Source: Symsagittifera roscoffensis
Taxonomy: Eukaryota; Xenacoelomorpha; Acoela; Convolutidae
Reading direction: 5' to 3'
NCBI RefSeq assembly: GCF_963678635.1
Contig: NC_087069.1
Coordinates: forward strand, 23,160,360 to 23,224,359
DNA length: 64,000 bases
Position 1 is the stretch's first letter; each line of letters starts with the position of its first letter. Below are positions 57,101 to 64,000 of this stretch, in pieces. Below the pieces are notes generated by a model, which saw only the letters and a program-made list of their open reading frames with translations, made no database searches and was not told where the DNA came from. A program made the translations under genes and the position numbers.

Positions 57101-60100
57101 AACAATTTCTAAGACGGATTAAATCTCCGCTGAATAGCGCGGAATATATCGCGCGTTGATTCTCCCAAAATGACCAAAATGGCAATCTTCAAACCCCCAT
57201 AATTTAAAAAAAATGATCACAGTTAAAAATTATATTTTAAATTTAAGCTCAGTACAACAATACCTTTTGGTTGATACAAAAAAAAAATCCGTCAAAAAAG
57301 GTTAATTAAAAAGTCGAAATTTGTCTATAGAAAAAAACCACCCGAGCACAAATATTCCGTTACTTTCGTTAGAAAGTCGTAACAGTCAATTAAAATCATT
57401 CAAGAAATGGATAAAAAAAAATTTATACAACCAATTTTTCTGGATGCGAAGGGCCTGAATAATGTAGCATATTTCTCACGCAAGGAGCACATTCACATAA
57501 TATATATATAACTTCGTCTCCCCCTCGACATTATAGAAAGACACTGGTATTTTGTTTTTAAAAATTCGGCAGTAAAAACTCTTTTGATTTTTGTAATAGA
57601 ATGAGACACCAGAAGCTAGACATGCATTAAAGTCTCAGTGTTGACCTTTATTGGAAAAACTATACTTATTGTTACCGACACGTCACGAAGTGATGGAAAA
57701 AAGTTAAGTCGTAAGGTGGAATTTTTGTTGACGGACTCTGAATGCCTCAGGGAGAATTCGTACGGGATTAAGAGCAAAATCGTAGAAAAGCATTTTCAGT
57801 TGTGATTCAAATTCAAAAACAATGTATTCTGAAGTTGATTGAATCTCATTCTTGCATTTTTTAACGTAATTTCATCTCCCAAACTTAAAAAAAATCTTTA
57901 AAATTCTTCTTTCCGTGTATACATTTTCTTTGTTTTTGATTTGCTGCTTAGCTCATTGAGGTCGCACGCTGTTTTCCTGGCTATAATTCTTAAATCTTCC
58001 AGAAAAGTAGTAATAATTTCAATTTCAATAAACTCACGAGTAGTTTTGCCAGACTTGGGTGGCCCTATGATGGCAATCTGGATGGGGATGGATGGTTTGG
58101 GGGGAGGCTGACTGACAAACTTCCTCGGCTGGTCCGTAAACACGTTTCTGTTCTCGGCTGAGGAGAGGAAGTACACGTGTTGTCTGTACACAGCAGTGAA
58201 TGAAGGGTTCTGAGCGTTCTGAAAGGACGAAAAAGTTTGAAACAAACTGCTTCAAGATCAAACAAAAAAATCTTAAGGCTATTAATAAAGCTTATAACAA
58301 GGAATTATAGTATATTTCATTCACTACTCTGGCTTCAGCAACAACAAGACTGTTGTTGTTGTTGTTTATGGTACCAGAACATGTTGAATCGATTTGGAAC
58401 TGAAATCATATCAAATTACCTGCAATGGTTGCACGCATGCTTTTTTGTTGAGAAGATCGACTGGATCCCACTTTCCATATATGGAAGGGTGTTTGTGGCC
58501 CGAGTTCAGAAGTCGTTTGGCGAGAGGAACCGAGACAGGGTATACTCGTTCGAAGATACTCTGTCTGCATGTGATCATTTTGTCCAGTCGCGAGTTGATC
58601 AAGAATTTCACGATTTTGATCTTGCGGCCTGAAAGTCAGAAAAAAAAACAGCTAACAGATTTTTGGAAAGTAAAAGAGAAATCAAGGATTCAATTGAATT
58701 TAAACTGATGAATTGCTTTCAACAAATGTTTGTTTGTATCAATCTGTATTTCTTAATTTCCGATTTTCTGCTGGTAATTCTACAATTTTTTTGTGGTTTC
58801 TATGATTCCCAGAGAATCTATCGAAGGTTATCTAGCCTGTCTTAGGATAGTCCGTTTCTTGCTTAAAAATATAGCATTCAGTTCTGTTTTTGGACTCAAA
58901 AGAATTAAACAAGTAGAAAACTTCAAAATTAGGTTTTATAAATTCAGGGGGAAAATCAAATGCCTCATCAGAAATAAAAAGCCATCAGAGGTATAATGAT
59001 TAGTTGAGAGATGGTTAGTTGCTATTCAAAAGACGCTGCACTAAAAAACGCAAGTCATCTTCCTTCTTCGTGCATCTATCTTCGTTAAGTTTTGACCCGA
59101 AAGTAAAGTATAAGAGTAACAAAAAACTCTCGATAAAACTGACCTGCTCCAATTTCTATCTTGGGTATTGTGAACTCGTCCAGAGCCTCAATCACCCCCT
59201 GCAGTTTGTTGTTCTCATCCTCAAACCGCTCTGTGATGTCCCCCTTGATTCGCTCCAGGGCATCCGACTCTTGCTCCTCGTCCTAAAAAAGGTTCAGAAA
59301 GGACTTATCATTCAGAGAGCGTCACATGGAAAACTACGTAAAAAAAACCTATCATTTCACATTTCACAACGTGTGATTTTACATGTTTCCAATTTCGCAT
59401 TTGAAAAACTTCATGTTCAATTTTTAGAGTTTGCCACATCCAGCTCGGGTAGTACTATGGATGCCATCTGGAGTCCATAGACATTTTCCCTGGAGTTTGC
59501 ACCGACTTCCTCAGAGCTTTGCAAAAAAAATGAGCCAAAAATCTGATGGGATCCAAAGACAAACGATTGAACACGATAAAAAAAACTGTTGAAACATCAA
59601 TCGAACCTATCTGAAGATTTTTGTGTGTCTAATAATTTTTTCCTATCACGCATTCCCTAAATGAAAACGAGGAAAATAGTTGTGATGAGGAAATAGTCGG
59701 AAAAAATCTGGCTGGTTGTTGTGAACAGCGAAGAGCAGATAATGCACGATTCACATAACTCGCTAAGTTCCAGAAAATTCTCGAAAAATTTCAAGATACC
59801 TCAAGAGCTATTCCCTTCCCTATTGCAAAATGGGGAAAATTCGTTACTAGGTACAAAACCCGCATATGCTGTAACCATTGAATTGGATAGGGGTCGTTAC
59901 TTGGGGGAAAAGTCATTAAGATGAACCAAACTTTGCCGCTTTACTTACAGCGTAGCAGTTTAAAGTCTTGGTTGACACGCAGTCGCAGACAAAAAACTAT
60001 CAATTGGTGCAGTGTGAACATCTTAAAAATGAAACAATAGGGAGTAGATCCTTTGTCCTTTAGATTAAGAGGCACTCACCTCTTCTTCGTCGACTTCTTC

Positions 60101-60178
60101 CTCCTCGAATTCTTCAGCTAGAATGGCTTCAATGTCATCTTCTTCTTCGTCTTCATCGTCATCGTCCACTTTCTGCTT
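50983..60178 (-). CDS. AK9: Adenylate kinase 9-like protein, C-terminal 697 residues
   Basis: Thirteen exons (60,178-60,080; 59,282-59,144; 58,628-58,420; 58,218-58,038; 55,221-55,020; 54,677-54,531; 53,651-53,579; 53,354-53,210; 53,128-52,913; 52,639-52,489; 52,193-52,092; 51,880-51,663; 51,194-50,983) join in frame with GT-AG introns to 2,094 bases ending in TGA. An acidic start leads to a P-loop (GPPKSGKT, segment residues 201-208), a nucleotide kinase region (NEYLFRGQALPDE), the FVLDGYP signature and the long AK9 tail (GQYCPVSLALRGEF, YLEQTVASAIIKSL, YREPAHRPIDFDHK). AK9 is a multi-domain nucleoside mono/diphosphate kinase linked to motile cilia. The N-terminal part lies right of the window. 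In canonical kinases Arg follows DG(F/Y)P; here it is Val, so this domain may be weak. Confidence 0.93.
51663..51880 (-). CDS. AK9: AK9-like exon
   Basis: 218 bases between GTTTTAG and AAAG|GTAAAG. Encodes LPEKYWNLTLPQKLPPKK and LPMLGYLEQTVASAIIKSL, then RSALVYVAFHLK. Confidence 0.95.
52092..52193 (-). CDS. AK9: AK9-like exon
   Basis: 102 bases between GTTTTAG and GCG|GTAAGA. Encodes YEAIIPGDAESFVAEYRKK and a CFSSEKHLEKFLR end. Confidence 0.93.
52489..52639 (-). CDS. AK9: AK9-like exon
   Basis: 151 bases between TTTTTTAG and CG|GTAAGT. Encodes YVPPLAPLELPPADELPRRR and FPKRIELQGYDPV. Confidence 0.95.
52913..53128 (-). CDS. AK9: AK9-like exon
   Basis: 216 bases between AATAG and GCTG|GTTAG. 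Encodes GQYCPVSLALRGEF and AAEFRGKYYKMASQ, among the best conserved parts of the family. Confidence 0.95.
53210..53354 (-). CDS. AK9: AK9-like exon
   Basis: 145 bases between TCCTAG and CAAG|GTACAA. Encodes VIEWYKREHDNFHSVDG and WWVGEKSKEIAFESV, the helical region after the kinase core. Confidence 0.92.
53579..53651 (-). CDS. AK9: AK9-like exon
   Basis: 73 bases between CATTTTAG and GAG|GTACAT. Encodes LPLHDSHKILAIRLTAWQKE. Confidence 0.9.
54531..54677 (-). CDS. AK9: AK9-like exon with LDGYP motif
   Basis: 147 bases between CCCCTAG and GAGAG|GTAACA. Encodes FVLDGYPVTKRQIELLNEQ and VPNDEVIIRGAKDR, the kinase core end. Confidence 0.95.
55020..55221 (-). CDS. AK9: AK9-like exon, NMP-binding region
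   Basis: 202 bases. Encodes ANKFAAQFGMVRLSIGEAIR and NEYLFRGQALPDELAVQAL. Joins in frame to the P-loop across a 2.8-kb intron. Confidence 0.95.
55222..58037 (-). other. 2.8-kb intron of the AK9-like gene with a tandem duplication
   Basis: The largest intron in the visible gene. A block at 55,839-56,180 is repeated, diverged, at 56,293-56,618 ('gcgagaaaaaccaagg', 'gtattttatgacattga'), separated by a run of about 21 G at 56,268-56,288. A second short pair ('ttctattaaaatgataaac') follows at 56,637 and 56,718. No exon is needed here for frame continuity. Confidence 0.7.
58038..58218 (-). CDS. AK9: AK9-like exon with Walker A
   Basis: 181 bases between CTTTCAG and C|GTGAGT. Encodes YRQHVYFLSS followed by IAIIGPPKSGKTT at its end, the ATP-binding P-loop. 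Confidence 0.95.
58420..58628 (-). CDS. AK9: AK9-like exon
   Basis: 209 bases between TTTCAG and GCAG|GTAATT. Encodes RKIKIVKFLINSRLD and FERVYPVSVPLAKRLL, then YGKWDPVDLL, a family-typical lead-in to the P-loop domain. Confidence 0.92.
59144..59282 (-). CDS. AK9: AK9-like exon
   Basis: 139 bases between TTTTTTAG and GCAG|GTCAG. Encodes a charged helix (ERIKGDITERFEDENNK) and EFTIPKIEIGAG, the approach to the next kinase unit. Ends in phase 1. Confidence 0.88.
60080..60178 (-). CDS. AK9: AK9-like exon, acidic linker
   Basis: 33 codons between TTTTAG and GTGAGT. Almost wholly Asp/Glu (VDDDDEDEEEDDIEA). Enters and leaves in phase 0. Confidence 0.85.
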
Positions 60179-60491
60179 CTAAAACCGATTCAAATTAATA
60201 ACCTCGGCAACATAATTTTACAAAATTATAAAATCTCATATGAGTTTCAAAAATTGCCGAGGTTATTAGAGGTTCAATTAAGAAGCTCAAAAAATTGAAA
60301 CAAAAAATATTTGATATGATCTATTTTTTCTCCAAAATTGCGTGCCGGCGCTTTGTGGAATTATAACGCAGCCAGACGTGAATCTCGCTCTAGAAAAGAA
60401 TGTAGATTCGAAATAGCACGCGCACTATGGTATGCTAGCTGAGCTGTTGCAAGTAATAAGCCATAGCTTGGTTAAGCTTAAAATAATTAAC

Positions 60492-60512
60492 CTCTGGCTT
60501 CCGGTTGCTGCT
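60492..60512 (-). CDS. AK9: Possible 21-base microexon of the AK9-like gene
   Basis: ATTTTTAG acceptor, seven codons (SSNRKPE), then a weak GTTAAT donor. Phase 0 on both sides, as the next exon needs. A charged linker is plausible just before the acidic exon, but the donor is poor. Confidence 0.3.
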
Positions 60513-60684
60513 CTAAAAATAATATATCGAGTGAAAAATCTTTCAATTTGCTATGATTTTTAATATAAAGGAGATATATTGGACCAAGTTAACATCCTCG
60601 CCCGAGACCGTTTAGGGGGAGGATGCTCATTTGGTTCTGAGTTCGAATTTTCCGCCAATTAGAATAGAGAATTATAGACCCAGC

Positions 60685-61094
60685 TGGAACCTGATCTAAA
60701 CTATATTTTATGATTGGATAAATTAAATGTTTTACCAATGTAAAGTATTTAATATTAACCAATCATGATCCATCTAACTAACAACCCACTTATTTGTAAG
60801 TGCTGAAGTTACTTGTAAATTCAGCACCAGAGAGATTTGAATTTAACTTAGAAATTAGTTGGACTCTCCCGAGCACTTCAGCAGCCGCAATAAACCAGTA
60901 TACCCTAGATCTATTGAGCCTAGCAGAGACTAGTTAAACAACCTGAGACTAGATAGTATAAGAGTAAGATTAGGATCGGTATTAGACTAAGAAGTTGCAC
61001 GAATCTATCCGGCCGAAAATAAGATAGCGTGACGAGCAGACGGTGTACCCTATCCGAAATTACTCTATGAGTTATACACCCCAGTCATAACTCA
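60685..61094 (+). repeat. 5' LTR of copy 2
   Basis: 410 bp from TGGAACCTGATC to CATAACTCA. It keeps the 26 bp deleted in the 5' LTR of copy 1. AATAAA lies in 'ccgcaataaaccag'. The flank before it is CAGC; the other end is outside the window. Confidence 0.92.
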
Positions 61095-61096
61095 TC

Positions 61097-61114
61097 TGGT
61101 GCGACCATAAGTCT
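61097..61114 (+). promoter_or_regulatory. Primer-binding site of copy 2
   Basis: TGGTGCGACCATAAGTCT, two bases after the LTR, identical to that of copy 1. Confidence 0.75.
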
Positions 61115-61182
61115 CGAACAAGACCTTACTAGATTAGAATTAACCAAAATTAGATTAGAAATTAGACAAAAACATTTACAAA

Positions 61183-61416
61183 ATGTTATACGACAATAAT
61201 TTAATTGAAATGTCTCTCCGACTCAATAGATCAGAGCCAATATTCCGAACCATAATAGAACTACCCGGAATTGGAAGAAGACATCGAACCAAAGACGACA
61301 TACGACAAAGTAGAAACTTGCCGTATAGTTATATGATAGTTCGGCAAAAGCCAGAACAAACTTTTATATTTCGAATACTACTTGCAATGAATTTAGATTT
61401 CCATTTGCAAACATAA
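61183..61416 (+). CDS. Conserved 77-codon leader ORF (copy 2)
   Basis: ATG to TAA, same length as 44,285-44,518. Nine residues differ, and twelve other codons differ silently. Conserved core: LPGIGRR, DDIRQSR, SYMIVRQKP and QTFIFRILLAMNLDFHLQT. Preservation in both copies, beside faster-changing flanks, supports a real small protein. Confidence 0.62.
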   Translation: MLYDNNLIEMSLRLNRSEPIFRTIIELPGIGRRHRTKDDIRQSRNLPYSYMIVRQKPEQTFIFRILLAMNLDFHLQT

Positions 61417-62345
61417 AACCTTGAAGTAAATCTTCAAAATCATTTCAGGCGCTAAACAAATTAATATTATACAATAACGATTGATAAAAAGATCTAAGAT
61501 CGTTTTCCTAAAACTCTGCAGTATTATACAAAACATGTTTGAAGAATATTTATTGGAAAATAAAAATAAAAATTAGTAGCATGACAATAAATGGTTAGTA
61601 ATCATAAATCATCCTGTTGTTCCAGCTTCATCACCTAAAACATAACAGCAATCATAAACCAACTAATATCATCAAAACACTAAATCTTTCCTTTACACAA
61701 ATTTAAAACTTTATAAAAATTTAAAGTCACTTAATTTAAAATCAGATCATCAAGGCTTATCCTTGGATCTTAAATAATTTTCTACTTAATTAAATTTTAA
61801 ATTTGATCATCAAGGCTTATCCTTGGATCAAACAGAACAACTTTGTTCTCCCCCACCCACTTAATTAGTGTCTAACGACCTCAAACGTCGATTCACTACC
61901 CAACCCTTTCTAAAAACCCAAGACTAATAGAAATTTTTAAACAAAACTAATCATTCAAATTAGGATAAACAGTGAAGAACTTCGGTTATTCATCCTTCAC
62001 TTGACCCCTCCTCTTACCAGACCCAGGATAAATCTTAGACTTAGTAAGTTTAAAATAGTATCTAACGAACTACTCGCGTTCTAATTATACCTGAACCTTG
62101 TGGATCGATTTACTATTCTCCAACCCTTGAACACAATCACTACCCCTAAGTAAGATTAAGTAAGTTAACACCTTAGCTTATACTAGTCACGAGAAAGTAA
62201 AAATCATTCTTCGGAATCGATATACTTTTCTCTCCAACCCTGAACAATTAGACCCAGGTTAAGCTAACCAAAAAATCGTAAGAACTAACAGTTTAAGTCA
62301 ATAGAAATCATTTAACAACCTTTTGCATCCGTCATTCTAAACCTT
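61417..62345 (+). other. Untranslated leader of copy 2 with twin hairpins
   Basis: Non-coding. Hairpin units lie at 61,745-61,769 and 61,805-61,829 (CAAGG/CCTTG stems bracketed by GATC). Pyrimidine-rich and ACCCAGG repeats are shared with copy 1. Confidence 0.55.
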
Positions 62346-62813
62346 ATGTCATTTAAAAACCTAGGAAATAAACAAACAATCATTTTACACAATTGTGAAA
62401 TAGATAACAAAAAATACGACCTTGTAATCACACCTCATACACAAACAGTTGGATACATTCGAACAAAACGACAAACACTAAAGAGAAAAATAATAACTAA
62501 ACAAAGACAAATAACACGAAAAAGATTTTCAAAAAATCGAAACGCATTTTCAGAATCAGAAACCAACAGTTTAGACGAACTTTACAAATTAAAAGAATCA
62601 ATAGATAAAAATTACCCACAACACGATCAATTATATTTTTCTGACTCAGAAACAACTTCAAATTCATCACAAAGAGGAAAAAGAAGAATAAAAAAGCAGT
62701 ATAAACACAAACCAGTACATCTATACAATTGGAATCAACCAATTCGACACATTAATAATTACATATTAACAGTCATCGAACGAAAAAATGAGTTCAACGC
62801 ACACCCCAGGTGA
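62346..62813 (+). CDS. Basic 155-codon pre-gag ORF (intact)
   Basis: ATG to TGA, overlapping gag by 26 bases, with gag in the +1 frame. It has two strongly basic clusters (TKRQTLKRKIITKQRQ and QRGKRRIKKQYKHK) that look like nuclear localisation or RNA-binding signals, separated by a Ser/Asp/Glu-rich linker with likely casein-kinase-type sites (SDSETTSNSS). No known family. Place and make-up suggest a small regulatory or RNA-binding accessory protein. Confidence 0.6.
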   Translation: MSFKNLGNKQTIILHNCEIDNKKYDLVITPHTQTVGYIRTKRQTLKRKIITKQRQITRKRFSKNRNAFSESETNSLDELYKLKESIDKNYPQHDQLYFSDSETTSNSSQRGKRRIKKQYKHKPVHLYNWNQPIRHINNYILTVIERKNEFNAHPR

Positions 62814-64000
62814 CGAAACTCCAGATGATGATGAAATCTTTCCTTTTATAGTAGATGCAGATACTGATAGAGGACAACACATATTTTGTCAAAATTTACT
62901 CGTAAATTTATTTGAACCCGGAATCAGTCCATGTAAAACAGAGTTCCCCGATGTAAAAATCAAAAGACAAATCATAGATCACTATCTAAAAGATATATGC
63001 AACATAACACAACAGTATGGAATCTACTCTATAGAATTCACTTCCCCAAACCATAATAATAGAACATATACTATTCAAACAGACGACCTTGATTTAGAAT
63101 TTTCAAAAGTTTTTTCAGAATATATAAAAAGCATCCAATACCATAACTCACAAAGAGCAAACTCCATTTTCACCAATGAAGTTTTCGCACTAATATATAG
63201 TTATATTTCGATATTAGAAAATGAACTCCCATTAACAAATGTCTCACCGACAGAAACATCTAAACATTTAAGAGTACGACATGAAATCACACTACTCTCT
63301 AGTTATTTAAACATTATTAAAGAAAATTTCACGAAAGACGACGTTTCACAACATACCAAACACGATTTACAAAAAATTTTAGCATGGTTCATAATAGATT
63401 ATTTCACACACAATATTGATTTAATTGCACAAGCAAGAAAAAATTTTAGACCCCAAAATTCGAACGATGATACCGCTATCACAGAACAATCAGATTATGT
63501 TTGGGACCCCGAATGGTCTCATCCAGCATTTATAAGCTTCCCACAATCAATCTCAAGTCAAGCAATAAGTACAATATCTTACATAAGAGGTTATGTAAGA
63601 GTAATACCATTAACAATTGATGCAACACCATTAAACTATAATACATTTTTACCCGATACACAAAATAATAGTTTAAACTCTACAGTCATACACAATGAAA
63701 ACCTCAATGGAACTAGGAATCTTACTCAACAAGATATCCAGACACCATCACACTTCATAAATGAAGAAATTGTACACACAACAACTACACAACAAAGTAT
63801 TTCACCAATACGCCCAAATTTAACAACACCAAGAAATACAAATCCTTCACAAACACAGGTAACCTTACAATCAACCGTTAAACCTTCGGTTGCCCCTAAA
63901 TATTCACATATGGATTACCAAACATACAAACCCATGACAATACCATCAAAAACACGCAAAACATTCACTAGAAACAACTTTGCAGACCATAATTATAATT
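62788..64000 (+). CDS. gag: Gag of copy 2, partial
   Basis: Open from ATG 62,788 to the window end (404 codons), with no stop. It aligns without frame breaks to the first half of the copy 1 Gag: acidic start (GDETPDDDEIFPF), NLFEPGISPCK, ILAWFIIDYFTHNIDL, EWSHPAFISFPQS and VIPLTIDATPLNY, then the Thr/Pro-rich linker. The capsid and zinc knuckle lie outside. Confidence 0.88.
   Translation, partial: MSSTHTPGDETPDDDEIFPFIVDADTDRGQHIFCQNLLVNLFEPGISPCKTEFPDVKIKRQIIDHYLKDICNITQQYGIYSIEFTSPNHNNRTYTIQTDDLDLEFSKVFSEYIKSIQYHNSQRANSIFTNEVFALIYSYISILENELPLTNVSPTETSKHLRVRHEITLLSSYLNIIKENFTKDDVSQHTKHDLQKILAWFIIDYFTHNIDLIAQARKNFRPQNSNDDTAITEQSDYVWDPEWSHPAFISFPQSISSQAISTISYIRGYVRVIPLTIDATPLNYNTFLPDTQNNSLNSTVIHNENLNGTRNLTQQDIQTPSHFINEEIVHTTTTQQSISPIRPNLTTPRNTNPSQTQVTLQSTVKPSVAPKYSHMDYQTYKPMTIPSKTRKTFTRNNFADHNYN

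Larger units (their letters stand above)
60685..64000 (+). mobile_element. Sister LTR retroelement (copy 2), truncated by the window end
   Basis: Plus-strand element with the same 5' LTR, primer-binding site, leader ORF, twin hairpins, basic ORF and gag as copy 1. It differs at about 15 places in the LTR, so it is a sister lineage and not the same insertion event. It stands head to head with copy 1. It lies upstream of the visible AK9-like exons while about 1,200 residues of that protein are still unaccounted for, so it probably sits in an AK9-like intron in antisense orientation. Confidence 0.93.

Noticed and set aside
58237-58632. 131-codon plus-strand frame
   Set aside because: Antisense to a well-supported AK9-like exon.

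Overview
This is a stretch of an AT-rich metazoan nuclear genome, probably from a marine or aquatic invertebrate; I cannot name the species. The evidence is one intron-rich gene on the minus strand (the C-terminal half of an adenylate kinase 9-like protein, with 13 clean GT-AG exons), many nested retroelements, foldback repeats and a 200-N assembly gap. I see no bacterial operons, CRISPR or rRNA.

Layout. 1-9.7 kb: decayed relatives of an LTR retroelement family (a minus-strand gag-pol ruin, two old LTRs, a 3' UTR relative). 9.75-14.8 kb: a young tandem array with a unit of about 2.2 kb, ending in the gap. 15.0-17.7 kb and 21.4-24.1 kb: two nearly identical direct copies of a 2.7-kb block containing a foldback element. 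Between them lie a BEL/Pao-like gag remnant, a degenerate tRNA-Arg and G/C homopolymer tracts. 24.1-26.3 kb: intergenic DNA with a near-perfect 75-bp inverted repeat and a minisatellite.

26,343-44,989 is the main object: an 18.6-kb minus-strand Ty3/gypsy-type element with TG...CA LTRs (410 and 384 bp), a matching 4-bp flank (CAAT) and a primer-binding site. Read 5' to 3' it carries a conserved 77-codon leader ORF, twin hairpins, a basic ORF upstream of gag (broken here), gag, a zinc-knuckle nucleocapsid in another frame, protease-RT-RNase H, integrase, a small membrane ORF leading into a 391-codon proline-rich frame with no ATG, an env-like gene, and a further ORF of about 600 codons (ORF-X) 3' of env. 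Apart from one 26-bp deletion the two LTRs differ at a single base, so the insertion looks recent. Yet several frames are shifted and the integrase catalytic Glu is a Gly.

45-51 kb: gene-free DNA with direct repeats and an AT-palindromic foldback element. 50,983-60,178: the AK9-like exons. 60,685 to the window end: a second, sister element on the plus strand, probably inside an upstream intron of the AK9-like gene. Its leader ORF, basic ORF and gag are all open, which makes it a comparison copy for reading the first element. The small leader ORF has more silent than replacement codon changes between the two copies, which supports it as a real protein.
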